64,000 nucleotides of DNA from Chryseobacterium gleum (lineage in GTDB: Bacteria > Bacteroidota > Bacteroidia > Flavobacteriales_D > Crocinitomicaceae). Below the pieces are notes generated by a model. The model did no database searches, had not been told where the DNA came from, and saw nothing but the letters and a program-made list of their open reading frames with translations. This document shows positions 16,236 through 25,561 of the stretch, piece by piece; the first letter of the stretch is position 1, and each line of letters begins with the position of its first letter. A program made the position numbers and the translations under genes. Location of the stretch: NCBI GenBank assembly GCA_945862165.1, contig CAMAXI010000010.1:1-64000 (forward strand). Reading direction: 5' to 3'.

Positions 16236-17189
16236 ATGAAAAATAGAATTTGCACATTATTAAATATACAATACCCTATCATTCAAGCAGGTATGATTTG
16301 GTGCTCCGGATGGGAATTAGCATCTGCAGTAAGTAATGCTGGTGGACTTGGAATTATAGGTGCAGGATCTATGTATCCGGAAGTTTTAGACAATCAAATC
16401 ATACGTTGTAAAGAAGCGACCGATAAACCATTTGGGGTAAACCTTCCCATGTTATATCCGGATATAGAAAAACATATCGAAACAATTATAAAGCATAAAG
16501 TTCCAGTTGTCATTACTTCAGCAGGAAATCCAAAAATTTGGACAAAAAAACTGCAAGAAAACGGATGTATTGTAATCCATGTGGTTTCTAGTCTCAAGTT
16601 TGCCTTAAAAGCCCAAGAAGCTGGAGTAGATGCAATAGTTGCAGAAGGTTTTGAGGCTGGCGGACACAATGGTAGAGACGAAACCACAACCTTATGTTTA
16701 ATCCCAAATGTTGCGCAACACATTCAAATACCGTTAATTGCTGCTGGAGGGATAGGAACAGGAAAAACGATGCTTGCAGCTATGAACCTAGGTGCAGACG
16801 GCGTACAAATTGGAAGCAGATTCGTAACTTCCACGGAATCCAGTGCACACCCCTCCTTTAAAGAGGCTATACTAAAAGCAAACGAAGGAGACACTCTGCT
16901 AACTCTCAAAGAATTAACGCCAGTAAGACTGCTTAAAAATGCGTTTTTTGACCAAGTAGTAGCTGCCTATAAACAAGAAGCATCTACCCAAGAATTAGAA
17001 GAAATATTAGGAAGAGGTCGTGCCAAAAAAGGAATGTTTGAAGGGGACCTCGAAGAAGGTGAACTAGAAATTGGTCAAATAGCAAGTTTAATTCATGAAA
17101 TAAAACCTGCAAAAGAAATTATTACCGAAATTATTACCGAATTTCAGCAAACGATAAAAGAACAACATTCCTCTAAATATCAATTTTAA
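16236..17189 (+). CDS. Nitronate monooxygenase / FabK-like flavoprotein
   Basis: An FMN-dependent TIM-barrel enzyme of 317 aa. NMO oxidises alkyl nitronates; the related FabK reduces enoyl-ACP in fatty acid synthesis. The N-terminus ICTLLNIQYPIIQAGM, then NAGGLGIIGAGS, EGFEAGGHNGRDE (active-site His), PLIAAGGIGTG (phosphate binding) and GVQIGSRFVTSTES are all present. Sequence alone does not separate NMO from FabK. The start is moved from TTG (track 16185) to the ATG at 16236, giving MKNRICTLL; the extension overlaps the promoter. The gene abuts the M16 peptidase pair, with the last base of its stop shared with the next ATG, so it is the first gene of a plus-strand operon. Confidence 0.85.
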   Translation: MKNRICTLLNIQYPIIQAGMIWCSGWELASAVSNAGGLGIIGAGSMYPEVLDNQIIRCKEATDKPFGVNLPMLYPDIEKHIETIIKHKVPVVITSAGNPKIWTKKLQENGCIVIHVVSSLKFALKAQEAGVDAIVAEGFEAGGHNGRDETTTLCLIPNVAQHIQIPLIAAGGIGTGKTMLAAMNLGADGVQIGSRFVTSTESSAHPSFKEAILKANEGDTLLTLKELTPVRLLKNAFFDQVVAAYKQEASTQELEEILGRGRAKKGMFEGDLEEGELEIGQIASLIHEIKPAKEIITEIITEFQQTIKEQHSSKYQF

Positions 17190-18424
17190 TGATACAATTT
17201 GAACGATTTACACTAGAAAATGGATTACGCGTTATTTTCCACAAAGATGTTACTACACCACTTGCGGTTGTAAATACCTTATACGATGTAGGAGCAAGGG
17301 ATGAAGATGAAAACAAAACAGGATTTGCGCATTTATTTGAACACCTAATGTTTGGAGGATCCGTAAATATTCCTGATTTTGATGCACCACTTCAAAATGC
17401 CGGAGGAGAAAGCAATGCGTTTACTTCTAATGACATAACAAATTACTACGATATAATCCCTGCACAAAATTTAGAAACAGCATTATGGCTGGAATCCGAC
17501 AGAATGTTATCCCTAGCGTTTACGGATAAAAGTCTCGAAACACAACGTAGTGTTGTTATGGAAGAATTCAAACAACGTTACTTGAATCAACCCTATGGCG
17601 ATGTCTGGTTGGAATTAAGACCACTAGCATATGAAGTTCACCCGTATAAATGGGCAACAATTGGAAAGGAATTAAAACACATCGAGGACGCAACTATGGA
17701 AGATGTGAAAAGTTTTTTCAAAAAACACTATTGTCCAAGTAATGCTATTCTTTGTATCGCAGGGAATTTCGAAGTTGAAACGATCAAAACACTTACCGAA
17801 AAATGGTTTGGGAATATTCCAAGTGGGATCAAACCTGCGCGCTTGTTACCTCAAGAACCAAAACAAAGCAATAAAAAAGAAAAAACAATCGAACGAAATG
17901 TTCCATCTGATGCTTTTTATTTCGCTTTCAAAATGCCTGAACGTAAATCGGTTGAATATTATGTGGTTGACGTACTTTCAGATGCATTAGGCCGTGACAA
18001 ATCTTCTAGGCTTTACACTAAAATTCAAAAGGAACAAAAATTAGTAACCGAAATAAACGCATACATTTCTGGTTCGTTGGACAATGGATTATTAGTAATC
18101 GAAGGAAAATTATCCGAAGGAAAAACATTCGAAGAAGTCGAAAATGCAATTTGGGCTGTTTTATCTGAAATTAAAAACATCCAATTATCAAACGAAGAGC
18201 TAAATCGATTAAAAAATAAGATTCGTACCGCAAAAGAATTTCAAGAACAAGGATTATTGAATAGAACCATGAATCTATGTTATTTTGAATTACTAGGAGA
18301 CGCAAATGGAATTAACGAAGAGGCTATTTTGTATGAAAACATTCAAGCGGAACACATACATGCAGTTGCTAATGAAATACTGCAAGAAAACAACTGTACT
18401 TTATTAAAAGTTAAAGCAATTTAA
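17189..18424 (+). CDS. M16 family zinc peptidase, catalytic subunit
   Basis: 411 aa, pitrilysin/insulinase family. GFAHLFEHLMFGG contains the inverted zinc motif HXXEH, and the third zinc ligand is the Glu in SVVMEEFKQR about 75 residues later. The second half (from about residue 165) is the inactive C-terminal M16 domain. No signal peptide is seen, so it is cytoplasmic or exported by another route. It overlaps the preceding gene by 1 nt and the next gene starts 1 nt after its stop. The partner encoded there lacks the zinc motif, so the two probably form a heterodimer like other bacterial M16B pairs and mitochondrial processing peptidase. Substrate unknown. Confidence 0.92.
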   Translation: MIQFERFTLENGLRVIFHKDVTTPLAVVNTLYDVGARDEDENKTGFAHLFEHLMFGGSVNIPDFDAPLQNAGGESNAFTSNDITNYYDIIPAQNLETALWLESDRMLSLAFTDKSLETQRSVVMEEFKQRYLNQPYGDVWLELRPLAYEVHPYKWATIGKELKHIEDATMEDVKSFFKKHYCPSNAILCIAGNFEVETIKTLTEKWFGNIPSGIKPARLLPQEPKQSNKKEKTIERNVPSDAFYFAFKMPERKSVEYYVVDVLSDALGRDKSSRLYTKIQKEQKLVTEINAYISGSLDNGLLVIEGKLSEGKTFEEVENAIWAVLSEIKNIQLSNEELNRLKNKIRTAKEFQEQGLLNRTMNLCYFELLGDANGINEEAILYENIQAEHIHAVANEILQENNCTLLKVKAI

Positions 18425-18425
18425 A

Positions 18426-19694
18426 ATGATAAATAGAACATTACAACCGCCAATTTCTCCAATTACTAAAATTAATTTTGTAGAACCAACGATTATTCCT
18501 ATCAATGCTTTTGCGAAAATGTATTGGATGAAAGCTGTATTGGATGAAACGACACGTATCGAATTTCACTTTAACGCAGGATCCATTAGAAGTAGCGACA
18601 AAATTGCAGGTAGCGTTAACAATTTAATATTCTCCGGTACTCCCACTAAAACGAGCACGCAAATTCATGAAGAATTAGATGGTCTAGGCGCTTTTATCGA
18701 TCAAGAATTAGGACAAGAAGTAGCAATTATTTCCCTGTATTGTCTTCGTAAAAATGCAAAAGAAGCAGTTGAAATAGTGTTAGATTCGATTCAAAACGTT
18801 TGTTTCCACGAACAAGAGGTAGCAGATAATATTCGTGAAAAGAAACAACAATACTTAATTTCAAGTGAGAAAGTAAATATTTTAGCCCGAAGAGAATTTC
18901 AAAAACAACTTTTCGCTAATTCACCAAACTATGCACGTCAAATTGAATTAAAAGATTACGATGCAATTACGGTGGAAAGTCTTCAAAAATTTCATCAAGA
19001 ATTTTACCTTAATGGATTATTAAAGGTTGTATTAGTAAGTAATATGGAACTTGAATTTGTAAACTACTTACAAAGTAAAATCACCCCATTTGCTATTCAA
19101 ACAACAACAACATACGAACAACAATTCATCAACAATAAAGGTGCTTTTCATGTTGAAAAAGCAGATGCTGTGCAAACTGCAATTCGCATAGGAATGCCGT
19201 TATTCAATAAAACCCATCCTGACTTTATTGATTTTCAAATACTACAAACCATCCTTGGAGATTATTTTGGAAGTAGATTAATGTCTAACATTCGGGAAGA
19301 TAAAGGATATACCTACGGTATTGGAAGTGGACTTTCAGAAGCGAACAAAACTGGCTATTTTATTATCGCTACCGAAGTGGGAAAAGAATTTGTTTCTGCT
19401 ACACTGCATGAAATAAAATTAGAAATTGAACGTTTACAAAATGAACTAATAGAAGAAGAGGAATTAACCTTGGTGAAAAATTATGTGCTAGGTCAATTAC
19501 TAAAACATGCGGATGGACCAAATGCAATGATGGATTTATTTATGGCAGTTCAACTACAAGGTTTAGGTTTTGAATTTTATGACACTTTTATACAGCGAGT
19601 TAATACAATCACTGCGGAAGATTTAAAACAAATAGCAACAAAATATTTAACTTGGGATTCATTAACGATCATAACAGCGGGTTCTAGTAACTAA
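18426..19694 (+). CDS. M16 family peptidase, non-catalytic subunit
   Basis: 422 aa with the M16 fold but no HXXEH: the equivalent region reads FNAGSIRSSDKIAGSVNNLIFSG. It keeps the C-terminal R/Y pair segment SNIREDKGYTYGIGSGL, which in M16B dimers completes the active site of the catalytic partner in trans. It follows the catalytic gene by one base, so expression is coupled. The absence of zinc ligands is normal for this subunit and does not indicate a broken gene. Confidence 0.9.
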   Translation: MINRTLQPPISPITKINFVEPTIIPINAFAKMYWMKAVLDETTRIEFHFNAGSIRSSDKIAGSVNNLIFSGTPTKTSTQIHEELDGLGAFIDQELGQEVAIISLYCLRKNAKEAVEIVLDSIQNVCFHEQEVADNIREKKQQYLISSEKVNILARREFQKQLFANSPNYARQIELKDYDAITVESLQKFHQEFYLNGLLKVVLVSNMELEFVNYLQSKITPFAIQTTTTYEQQFINNKGAFHVEKADAVQTAIRIGMPLFNKTHPDFIDFQILQTILGDYFGSRLMSNIREDKGYTYGIGSGLSEANKTGYFIIATEVGKEFVSATLHEIKLEIERLQNELIEEEELTLVKNYVLGQLLKHADGPNAMMDLFMAVQLQGLGFEFYDTFIQRVNTITAEDLKQIATKYLTWDSLTIITAGSSN

Positions 19695-19700
19695 TTTTTC

Positions 19701-21761
19701 ATGAAACGTGTGTTAGAAAAAATATGCATCATTTTCGTTTGTTCTTTGTCAATCTTCTCGATTGCACAGAGTTCCAACCCAATGCGTGGATGTGCTTTAC
19801 CTGGGCCAAGTTCGATGTGTACGAAAATGGAGTCGAATGGTGACCTAACACTTTCCTGGACTAAACCTACAGATCCTAACAATATTTTTGTTCGGTATGA
19901 AGTGTATAGATTAGGCACGAATGGTGCAATTGTTTCTATTCCGACTTTCACAAACAACAATACTACTACTATAAATAGTTTCTTTGCCAATAGTGAATTT
20001 TATGTCGGAATAGTTTCTTTATGTGGTGGCGCAGAAGTAATAAACTATGGAGATACGGTTAAAACAATTGATTTAAAATTAAGCAATCAAATGGATGGTC
20101 GCGCTTCTTTAGAATGGTCTACCCCATCCACAAGAAACACACGTTACTTTCAGGTAGAGCGTGAACATCCAAAATTTGGATGGAGTAAGCGAGACTCTGT
20201 TAAGAATTCGCTTTACACGTATATAGACACGATTGATGTGTGTTCTGCTCTCCTCAATTATCGAATCTCCATAAAACATGAGGGATGTATTTCCTATTCC
20301 AATAGCATTGGAGATAACTTCAAAGATGTTATTCCTCCAACTATTCCGATAATAAAGTCGATTTCTTACGACACTTTATTAAAAGGGATCACAGTAAACT
20401 GGTTTAAAAATCCAGCAAGAGATGTACAAGGATATCTACTAAAAATTGGATTCGACAATTCTCCGCTCTCATTTTTAGACAGTGTTGAAACAAAAAAAAA
20501 CATAGAACCTTTAGCGTATAATTTAGTGAATGCACCGTATAATTCTGCAATCACTTTTAGTATAGCAGCTTACGATTCATGCTTATCTTCTAGCCCTCCA
20601 AACAATCAATTATCGGGAAATTCACAACCACATACTGGCTTCAATTTAAAAAACACCTACACCATTTGTAATCGCGCAATCTCACTTAATTGGTCCAAAT
20701 ATATTGGTTGGGATGAAATTAAAAACTACAAAATTTACTGTAAAATCGATAATGGTTATTGGATATTAAGAGATTCAACCCTAAATCAAAGTTATAGTGA
20801 CACATTAATTGGATTTAAAAACTATGCATTTATCATCGAAGCAATAAATAATGAAAATGTAAAAGCTTTTTCAAATCCGATTTTTTTATTCGCAAAAGCG
20901 CCTAGCCTTCCAAAATTCAACTACACGAAAGTTGCAAAGGTGATGCAAAATGTAATTCAAATTGAGCACCTGATCGATAAAGTTGGTGGTGTTTCTAAAA
21001 TTATTCTAGAACGAAAAAATAAATCAGGTGTTTTTAAAGAAATTGCACGTAAAGATGTCACGAATCCGATTCTGTTTTTCACCGATTCTGTCGTAGAAAC
21101 AAATTTCGAAACTTATACGTATCGTACTAGAATTATCGATAGTTGTGGAAATAAAACATCGTATGGTAACGAAGTGACAAGCATGTTACTGAAAATTGAA
21201 AACAAACAAAATGAGAATGAAAATTTAAAAGTAAACCTTTCCTGGTCTCCATATATAGGTTTTAATGGGACTATTCTAAACTATGCTATCTATCGAAAAT
21301 TAAATGGTGTATATGATCCAAATCCTTTGGCGATTTTACCAAATTATCAATTAACCTACCAAGATAACCTTATTAACTTAAGCGATTTTAAAGGGAATGT
21401 TTGTTACTATATCACAGCAATAGAATCTGAAAATAATTACAAACAACCAGCAATTGCAAATACAAATGAAATTTGTTGCACTTTTGACCCTTTAATTTTT
21501 GTTCCAAATGCATTTACACCAAATGGGAAAAACCCAATTTTTCTACCTGTTATATCTTTATTTGAACCAAAAGATTACAGTTTAACAATTATCAATCGAT
21601 GGGGACAACCGGTATTTAGAAGTGTTGATTATAAAATTGGTTGGGACGGAAATTTTGGAAATGAAATGTCGCCAAATGGCAATTATATGTACGTAATTCG
21701 ATATTTAGATGGAGATTATAAAGAATTCATCGAACATGGATTTGTAACTTTAATCAATTAA
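19701..21761 (+). CDS. Secreted protein with Fn3-like repeats and T9SS type-B C-terminal domain
   Basis: 686 aa. A signal peptide (MKRVLEKICIIFVCSLSIFSIAQ) is followed by several fibronectin type III-like modules: LTLSWTKPTDPN, ASLEWSTPS, ITVNWFKNPARDVQGY, ISLNWSKYIGWDEIKNY and VNLSWSPYIGF. The last ~85 residues, from FVPNAFTPNGKNP through INRWGQPVFRS and GWDGNFGNEMSPNG to the end, form the CHU_C-type T9SS sorting domain. It is shorter than the 1598-aa cargo but of the same export class. It follows the M16 pair by 6 nt and precedes the DUF3817 gene by 1 nt. Surface adhesion or scaffolding is the likely role; no enzymatic domain is seen. Confidence 0.9.
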   Translation: MKRVLEKICIIFVCSLSIFSIAQSSNPMRGCALPGPSSMCTKMESNGDLTLSWTKPTDPNNIFVRYEVYRLGTNGAIVSIPTFTNNNTTTINSFFANSEFYVGIVSLCGGAEVINYGDTVKTIDLKLSNQMDGRASLEWSTPSTRNTRYFQVEREHPKFGWSKRDSVKNSLYTYIDTIDVCSALLNYRISIKHEGCISYSNSIGDNFKDVIPPTIPIIKSISYDTLLKGITVNWFKNPARDVQGYLLKIGFDNSPLSFLDSVETKKNIEPLAYNLVNAPYNSAITFSIAAYDSCLSSSPPNNQLSGNSQPHTGFNLKNTYTICNRAISLNWSKYIGWDEIKNYKIYCKIDNGYWILRDSTLNQSYSDTLIGFKNYAFIIEAINNENVKAFSNPIFLFAKAPSLPKFNYTKVAKVMQNVIQIEHLIDKVGGVSKIILERKNKSGVFKEIARKDVTNPILFFTDSVVETNFETYTYRTRIIDSCGNKTSYGNEVTSMLLKIENKQNENENLKVNLSWSPYIGFNGTILNYAIYRKLNGVYDPNPLAILPNYQLTYQDNLINLSDFKGNVCYYITAIESENNYKQPAIANTNEICCTFDPLIFVPNAFTPNGKNPIFLPVISLFEPKDYSLTIINRWGQPVFRSVDYKIGWDGNFGNEMSPNGNYMYVIRYLDGDYKEFIEHGFVTLIN

Positions 21762-21762
21762 A

Positions 21763-22062
21763 ATGAATCAAAAAAAACGATTGTCAATCTTGAAGCTTGT
21801 TGCAATCCTAGAAGGTACTAGCTACTTACTATTTGCAATTACCGTTCCTCTAAAAAAAATATACCACTACCATATGCCGAATAAAATTGTTGGTATGAGC
21901 CATGGAATATTATTTATCCTATACATGCTACTCGTGTATGTTAATTCAAAAACACAAACATGGACTTGGAAAACAAAGGTATTGTTATATCTTGCTTCAG
22001 TAATACCATTTGGAACGTTTATAGCGGACAAAAAGATTTTAAAAAATGAGCAAAGAAAATAG
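21763..22062 (+). CDS. DUF3817 family small membrane protein
   Basis: 99 aa with three predicted membrane helices. The family signature is visible as LKLVAILEGTSYLLF near the N-terminus, a central KIVGMSHGILFILYMLLVY and a final PFGTFIADKKIL. The function of DUF3817 is unknown; it is common next to unrelated housekeeping genes. It starts 1 nt after the cargo gene and overlaps comB by 17 nt, so translation is probably coupled. Confidence 0.85.
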   Translation: MNQKKRLSILKLVAILEGTSYLLFAITVPLKKIYHYHMPNKIVGMSHGILFILYMLLVYVNSKTQTWTWKTKVLLYLASVIPFGTFIADKKILKNEQRK

Positions 22063-22771
22063 AAAACGCATTGAAGTTTGCTTCACCCCCGGTGGATACG
22101 AACATTTTAAAAAGGATTTTAACATTGTAGTTGTAATTGATGTTCTTCGTGCAACATCTGCAATTTGCGCTGCGTTTGAATATGGTGTGAATTCCATCAT
22201 TCCAGTGCCAACAATCGAAGAAGCTTGGGAATATAAACAAAAAGGATTTTTAGCTGGAGCAGAACGAAAAGGACAAATTGTAGAAGGATTTGATTTCGGC
22301 AATTCACCATTTAGTTATATGAATCCTGATTTCAAAGGAAAAGATATTGTTTTAACAACAACCAATGGAACACGGTCTCTCGATGTAGCAAAAGATGCTG
22401 ATATTGTTTTAGTTGCCTCATTTTTAAATTTAGATGCAATTTGTAATTGGATCATAAAACAAAACAAAGATGTAGTTTGTTTATGTTCCGGATGGCAAGA
22501 TAATTTCAATCTAGAGGATACCATTTGTGCAGGAGCGATAGCAGAAAAATTAATAAAAACTGGAAATTATTACTCAACAGAAGACTCTTCCATCGCTGCA
22601 AAATATTTATTCCAATCTGCAAAAAAAAATCACCTAGGATTTATAAAATCGAGTTCTCATCGAAGAAGATTGAAAAATTTAAACCTAAATAAAGATGTTC
22701 ATTACTGCCTGACTCCAAATCAAACATCTGTAATTCCAATACTGAAAGATGGCAAATTGGTCAAACTCTAA
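22046..22771 (+). CDS. comB: 2-phosphosulfolactate phosphatase family protein
   Basis: 241 aa, ComB family: hydrolyses 2-phosphosulfolactate to sulfolactate in archaeal coenzyme M synthesis. In bacteria lacking coenzyme M the role is unclear (sulfolactate or a related sulfonate has been proposed). The signature segments VVVIDVLRATSAICAA, LAGAERKG, FDFGNSPFSY, TTTNGTRSL and CSGWQDNFNLEDTICAG are all present. It overlaps DUF3817 by 17 nt at its start and the next gene by 23 nt at its end. No other sulfolactate genes are nearby. Confidence 0.9.
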   Translation: MSKENRKRIEVCFTPGGYEHFKKDFNIVVVIDVLRATSAICAAFEYGVNSIIPVPTIEEAWEYKQKGFLAGAERKGQIVEGFDFGNSPFSYMNPDFKGKDIVLTTTNGTRSLDVAKDADIVLVASFLNLDAICNWIIKQNKDVVCLCSGWQDNFNLEDTICAGAIAEKLIKTGNYYSTEDSSIAAKYLFQSAKKNHLGFIKSSSHRRRLKNLNLNKDVHYCLTPNQTSVIPILKDGKLVKL

Positions 22772-23732
22772 ATATATTTTAGTTGCACTAATAGTATCCT
22801 TCACTAGTGGATTGATAAGTATATCTTTACCCTGGGGATTTTATGGTCATAAAAAAATCAATCGACTAGCAGTATTTACTTTGCCTCCGAGTATATTTCC
22901 GTTCTATAAAGAAAATTTAAATTACATTACAGAACATGCCGTTGATCCTGACAAACGAAGGTATATCGTCCCAACGGAAGGTCCTTGTCATTTTATTGAT
23001 TTAGACCACTACCAAAATCCTTTCGATAGTATTCCGCATACTTGGAAAAAAGCAGTAGAAAAATTTTCAGAAGATAGCTTACTTAAACATGGTATAGTTC
23101 CATGGCATATATATAGCACAAAATTGAATTTACAAAAAGCATTCGAAGAAAAAAATCTAGACAAAATATTAAAATATTCTGCAGATATAGGACATTATAT
23201 CGGTGATGCCCATGTTCCACTGCATACAACACATAATTATAATGGACAATTAACCAATCAAAAAGGGATACATGGATTATGGGAAAGTAGGTTAGTAGAA
23301 TTATTTTCGGAAGAATACAATTACTTTGTCGGTAAAGCGTCCTATATTTCTAACATCCATAAGGAAACTTGGAAAACCCTAAAAGAATCCCATCTAGCGC
23401 TTGATTCTGTTTTTAAATTTGAAGCCGAAATTAGTGCTGAAAATTTAATCCCTAAATATAGTTTCGAACAACGAGGAACAACAACGATAAAAGTCTATTC
23501 TCGCGAGTTTTCGTTAGCATATCACAAGCGATTAAATAAAATGGTTGAACGAAGATTAACTGCAGCAATTCACATGACAGGAAGTATTTGGTATACTGCC
23601 TGGGTAGATGCTGGTCAACCAGACTTAAGTAACCTACTTAACCGAAAACCATCTAAAAAGTTTTTACTAGAAATGGAAAAATTAGAAAAGAAACATACTA
23701 CGAATCATCTCTCTGGCAGAGATTGTGATTAA
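22749..23732 (+). CDS. Zinc-dependent phospholipase C / S1-P1 nuclease-like protein
   Basis: 327 aa. After a hydrophobic N-terminus (about residues 9-27) the mature chain would begin at LPWGFYGHKKIN. In this superfamily the N-terminal Trp and a following His bind zinc, and that pattern fits W29 and H34. Other ligands are visible in CHFIDLDHY (His/Asp) and GHYIGDAHVPLHTTHNYNG, the HxxxD..H..H core of the fold. Export to the periplasm or cell surface is likely. It could hydrolyse phospholipid or nucleic acid; the sequence does not decide. The start overlaps comB by 23 nt. A shorter start would lose the signal peptide, so the long form is preferred. Confidence 0.8.
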   Translation: MANWSNSKYILVALIVSFTSGLISISLPWGFYGHKKINRLAVFTLPPSIFPFYKENLNYITEHAVDPDKRRYIVPTEGPCHFIDLDHYQNPFDSIPHTWKKAVEKFSEDSLLKHGIVPWHIYSTKLNLQKAFEEKNLDKILKYSADIGHYIGDAHVPLHTTHNYNGQLTNQKGIHGLWESRLVELFSEEYNYFVGKASYISNIHKETWKTLKESHLALDSVFKFEAEISAENLIPKYSFEQRGTTTIKVYSREFSLAYHKRLNKMVERRLTAAIHMTGSIWYTAWVDAGQPDLSNLLNRKPSKKFLLEMEKLEKKHTTNHLSGRDCD

Positions 23733-23739
23733 TAAAAAA

Positions 23740-23762
23740 AGGCTGATCCAATGAATCAGCCT
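23740..23762 (-). terminator. Terminator of the OmpA-like/TPR lipoprotein gene
   Basis: An 8-bp stem, AGGCTGAT/ATCAGCCT, with a 7-nt loop lies between convergent genes. On the minus strand it is followed by a run of seven T, so it serves the 23785-25488 gene. It may also stop plus-strand transcription weakly. Confidence 0.8.
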
Positions 23763-23784
23763 CTAATCTATTTAAAATTGTAGT

Positions 23785-25488
23785 TTACTTTGAGATTGCA
23801 ACAAAATTTTCATTTGTGACAAACTTCAAAAACTCACGATCTCTAATCATTTTTGCTTTAAATGAAGCGTCTTTTGCTATAGAAGCTTGTAAAGCTTTAA
23901 CACACTCGTCTACTTTATCTTGATGAGCAAATGCAATAGCTTTCAAATAATGACCTTGTGCGGAAGAAACATCTGAAGACGCATTAATCGTAGCGATAGC
24001 AGCTTCAAAATCTTTATTTAACACCTGTGCTAATGCTTTGTTAAAGGTCTTACTATCCCCAAAACTAGAAATTGCAGATGAATAATTTCCTTGAACAATA
24101 CTAATAATTCCTTTGTTGTAATTTCCTTCAGCACCAGCACCACTCGATTTTTCTAATAATTCTTTTGCCTTTTTCAAATCACCTTTAGCTCCAGCTAAGG
24201 CTGCCAAGTTATTTTTAGTTATTCCGCTTTCTTGAATTGAAATAGATTTTTCAAATTTTGATTCCGCTTCCGCTAATTTACCTTGTGTAAAATATAAAAC
24301 ACCTTCATTATTAAAAGCTCTATTATCCGAAGGATACAACTTTTCGCAAGCAGTGTATATCAATGCTTTTTCCGCTAAATTTGATTGTAATGAAGCAGCA
24401 TACAAAAGTTCTTCAACACCTAATTTTTCAGGATTTGTTTTTGCTATTACTAAATAGGTTTCATCGGAATGTCCTGTTGTTTCGTAGCTTACTTTAACTT
24501 CAGCACGACGTAACTTTGGAAAAATCGTTTTATCTAAAAAAGTAAAGGTTTTAGCCATGTTGCGCATTTCAGTTTCTCGTTGAATAGGATCTTTATACAT
24601 TTCTAAAACACGAATAACCAATTGTTTTTCATCTTGATCCATCGCAGACTTTTCTAACTCCACTTTGAATCCATCAAAATCTTCTCCACGTCCAAACAAA
24701 GAATATATTTCCTTATTAGCAGCTTCATTTTTAGCATTTTTAGCAAGTAAAAGCGTAGTTGTTTTACCAGTAGTCGCTCTATCAGAAGATAAGGTATTAT
24801 TTTTATTTTCTTCCCCTTCAGGAGATGCATACCCTACAATTTGAATGGACTTAATTTTAATTTTAGGATTGTTTTGTGCTTCAATAAGCCATTTTTCAAA
24901 AGATTTCAAAGATTCTTTATCTAATTCTCCTGCTTGTAAGTCTGATTTTCCTTTTAAATAATTGATTTGTGCAGTGTAAACCTCTTCCCGAACATTTACA
25001 TGCTTATCTTTCTCGATTGCAACTTTAAAATCTTTATTTACTAAGTATGGAGTAATAATAGTCCCATCCGCAATTTTCTTTGTTGGAGTCATCATTTTTT
25101 CAACTCCACCTTTCATTACGCGACCTGAAACTGTTAATTCTGCATTTTCCATGTCCGGTTTGTAAGCGATTACGTCTTCATAGCTTACAACGCCTCCAGG
25201 CTTATATAAAATTGTAGTACCATTACCAGTAGATTTTTCACCCATAATTAATACAGAGTTCAATGCATTATTACCCAACATTGGCGTAATTTCGATAGAT
25301 GCTTTCTTGTTTAATCCTTTTTGAGGAAAAGTCACAGCTACTTTTACACGAACACTATCACCATGCACCTCTAAAGGACTAGGAGTAACGGTATAATTAA
25401 CATCTTTTATCAAGCTACAGCTTGCAACTAGTGAACTAGCAATTGTCAACATTGCTATACTTTTGATAGTAGGATTTTTCATACTCAA
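23785..25488 (-). CDS. Lipoprotein with central OmpA-like domain and C-terminal TPRs
   Basis: 567 aa. The N-terminus has a lipoprotein signal with lipobox VASC at about residues 21-24 (SSLVASCSLIKD), so it is probably outer-membrane anchored. About residues 30-150 form a beta-rich domain. About residues 170-260 look like an OmpA-type peptidoglycan-binding fold with IQIVGYASPEGEENKNNTLSSDRA, the ASPEG variant. The last ~200 residues contain TPR-like helical repeats (NRAFNNEGVLYFTQGKLAEAESKFEKS, then AEGNYNKGIISIVQGNYSSA). The OmpA domain is in the middle rather than at the C-terminus, which is atypical. Likely a cell-envelope structural or assembly protein; no specific function is known. It is monocistronic, with a terminator just downstream. 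Confidence 0.8.
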   Translation of the reverse strand: MSMKNPTIKSIAMLTIASSLVASCSLIKDVNYTVTPSPLEVHGDSVRVKVAVTFPQKGLNKKASIEITPMLGNNALNSVLIMGEKSTGNGTTILYKPGGVVSYEDVIAYKPDMENAELTVSGRVMKGGVEKMMTPTKKIADGTIITPYLVNKDFKVAIEKDKHVNVREEVYTAQINYLKGKSDLQAGELDKESLKSFEKWLIEAQNNPKIKIKSIQIVGYASPEGEENKNNTLSSDRATTGKTTTLLLAKNAKNEAANKEIYSLFGRGEDFDGFKVELEKSAMDQDEKQLVIRVLEMYKDPIQRETEMRNMAKTFTFLDKTIFPKLRRAEVKVSYETTGHSDETYLVIAKTNPEKLGVEELLYAASLQSNLAEKALIYTACEKLYPSDNRAFNNEGVLYFTQGKLAEAESKFEKSISIQESGITKNNLAALAGAKGDLKKAKELLEKSSGAGAEGNYNKGIISIVQGNYSSAISSFGDSKTFNKALAQVLNKDFEAAIATINASSDVSSAQGHYLKAIAFAHQDKVDECVKALQASIAKDASFKAKMIRDREFLKFVTNENFVAISK

Positions 25489-25561
25489 TTTATGAATCTT
25501 AATTTACTTATTTACAAACTATTAATTATTAATCGTCAAGTTAACAATCAATAATAACTGA

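Noticed and set aside
18426-19694. Second M16 gene as a broken peptidase
   Set aside because: Loss of HXXEH is normal for the non-catalytic subunit, and the R/Y segment that assists the partner is intact.
22019-22302. Minus-strand ORFs of 73 and 87 aa across the DUF3817-comB overlap
   Set aside because: Both fully antisense to recognised genes and unrelated to any family I know.
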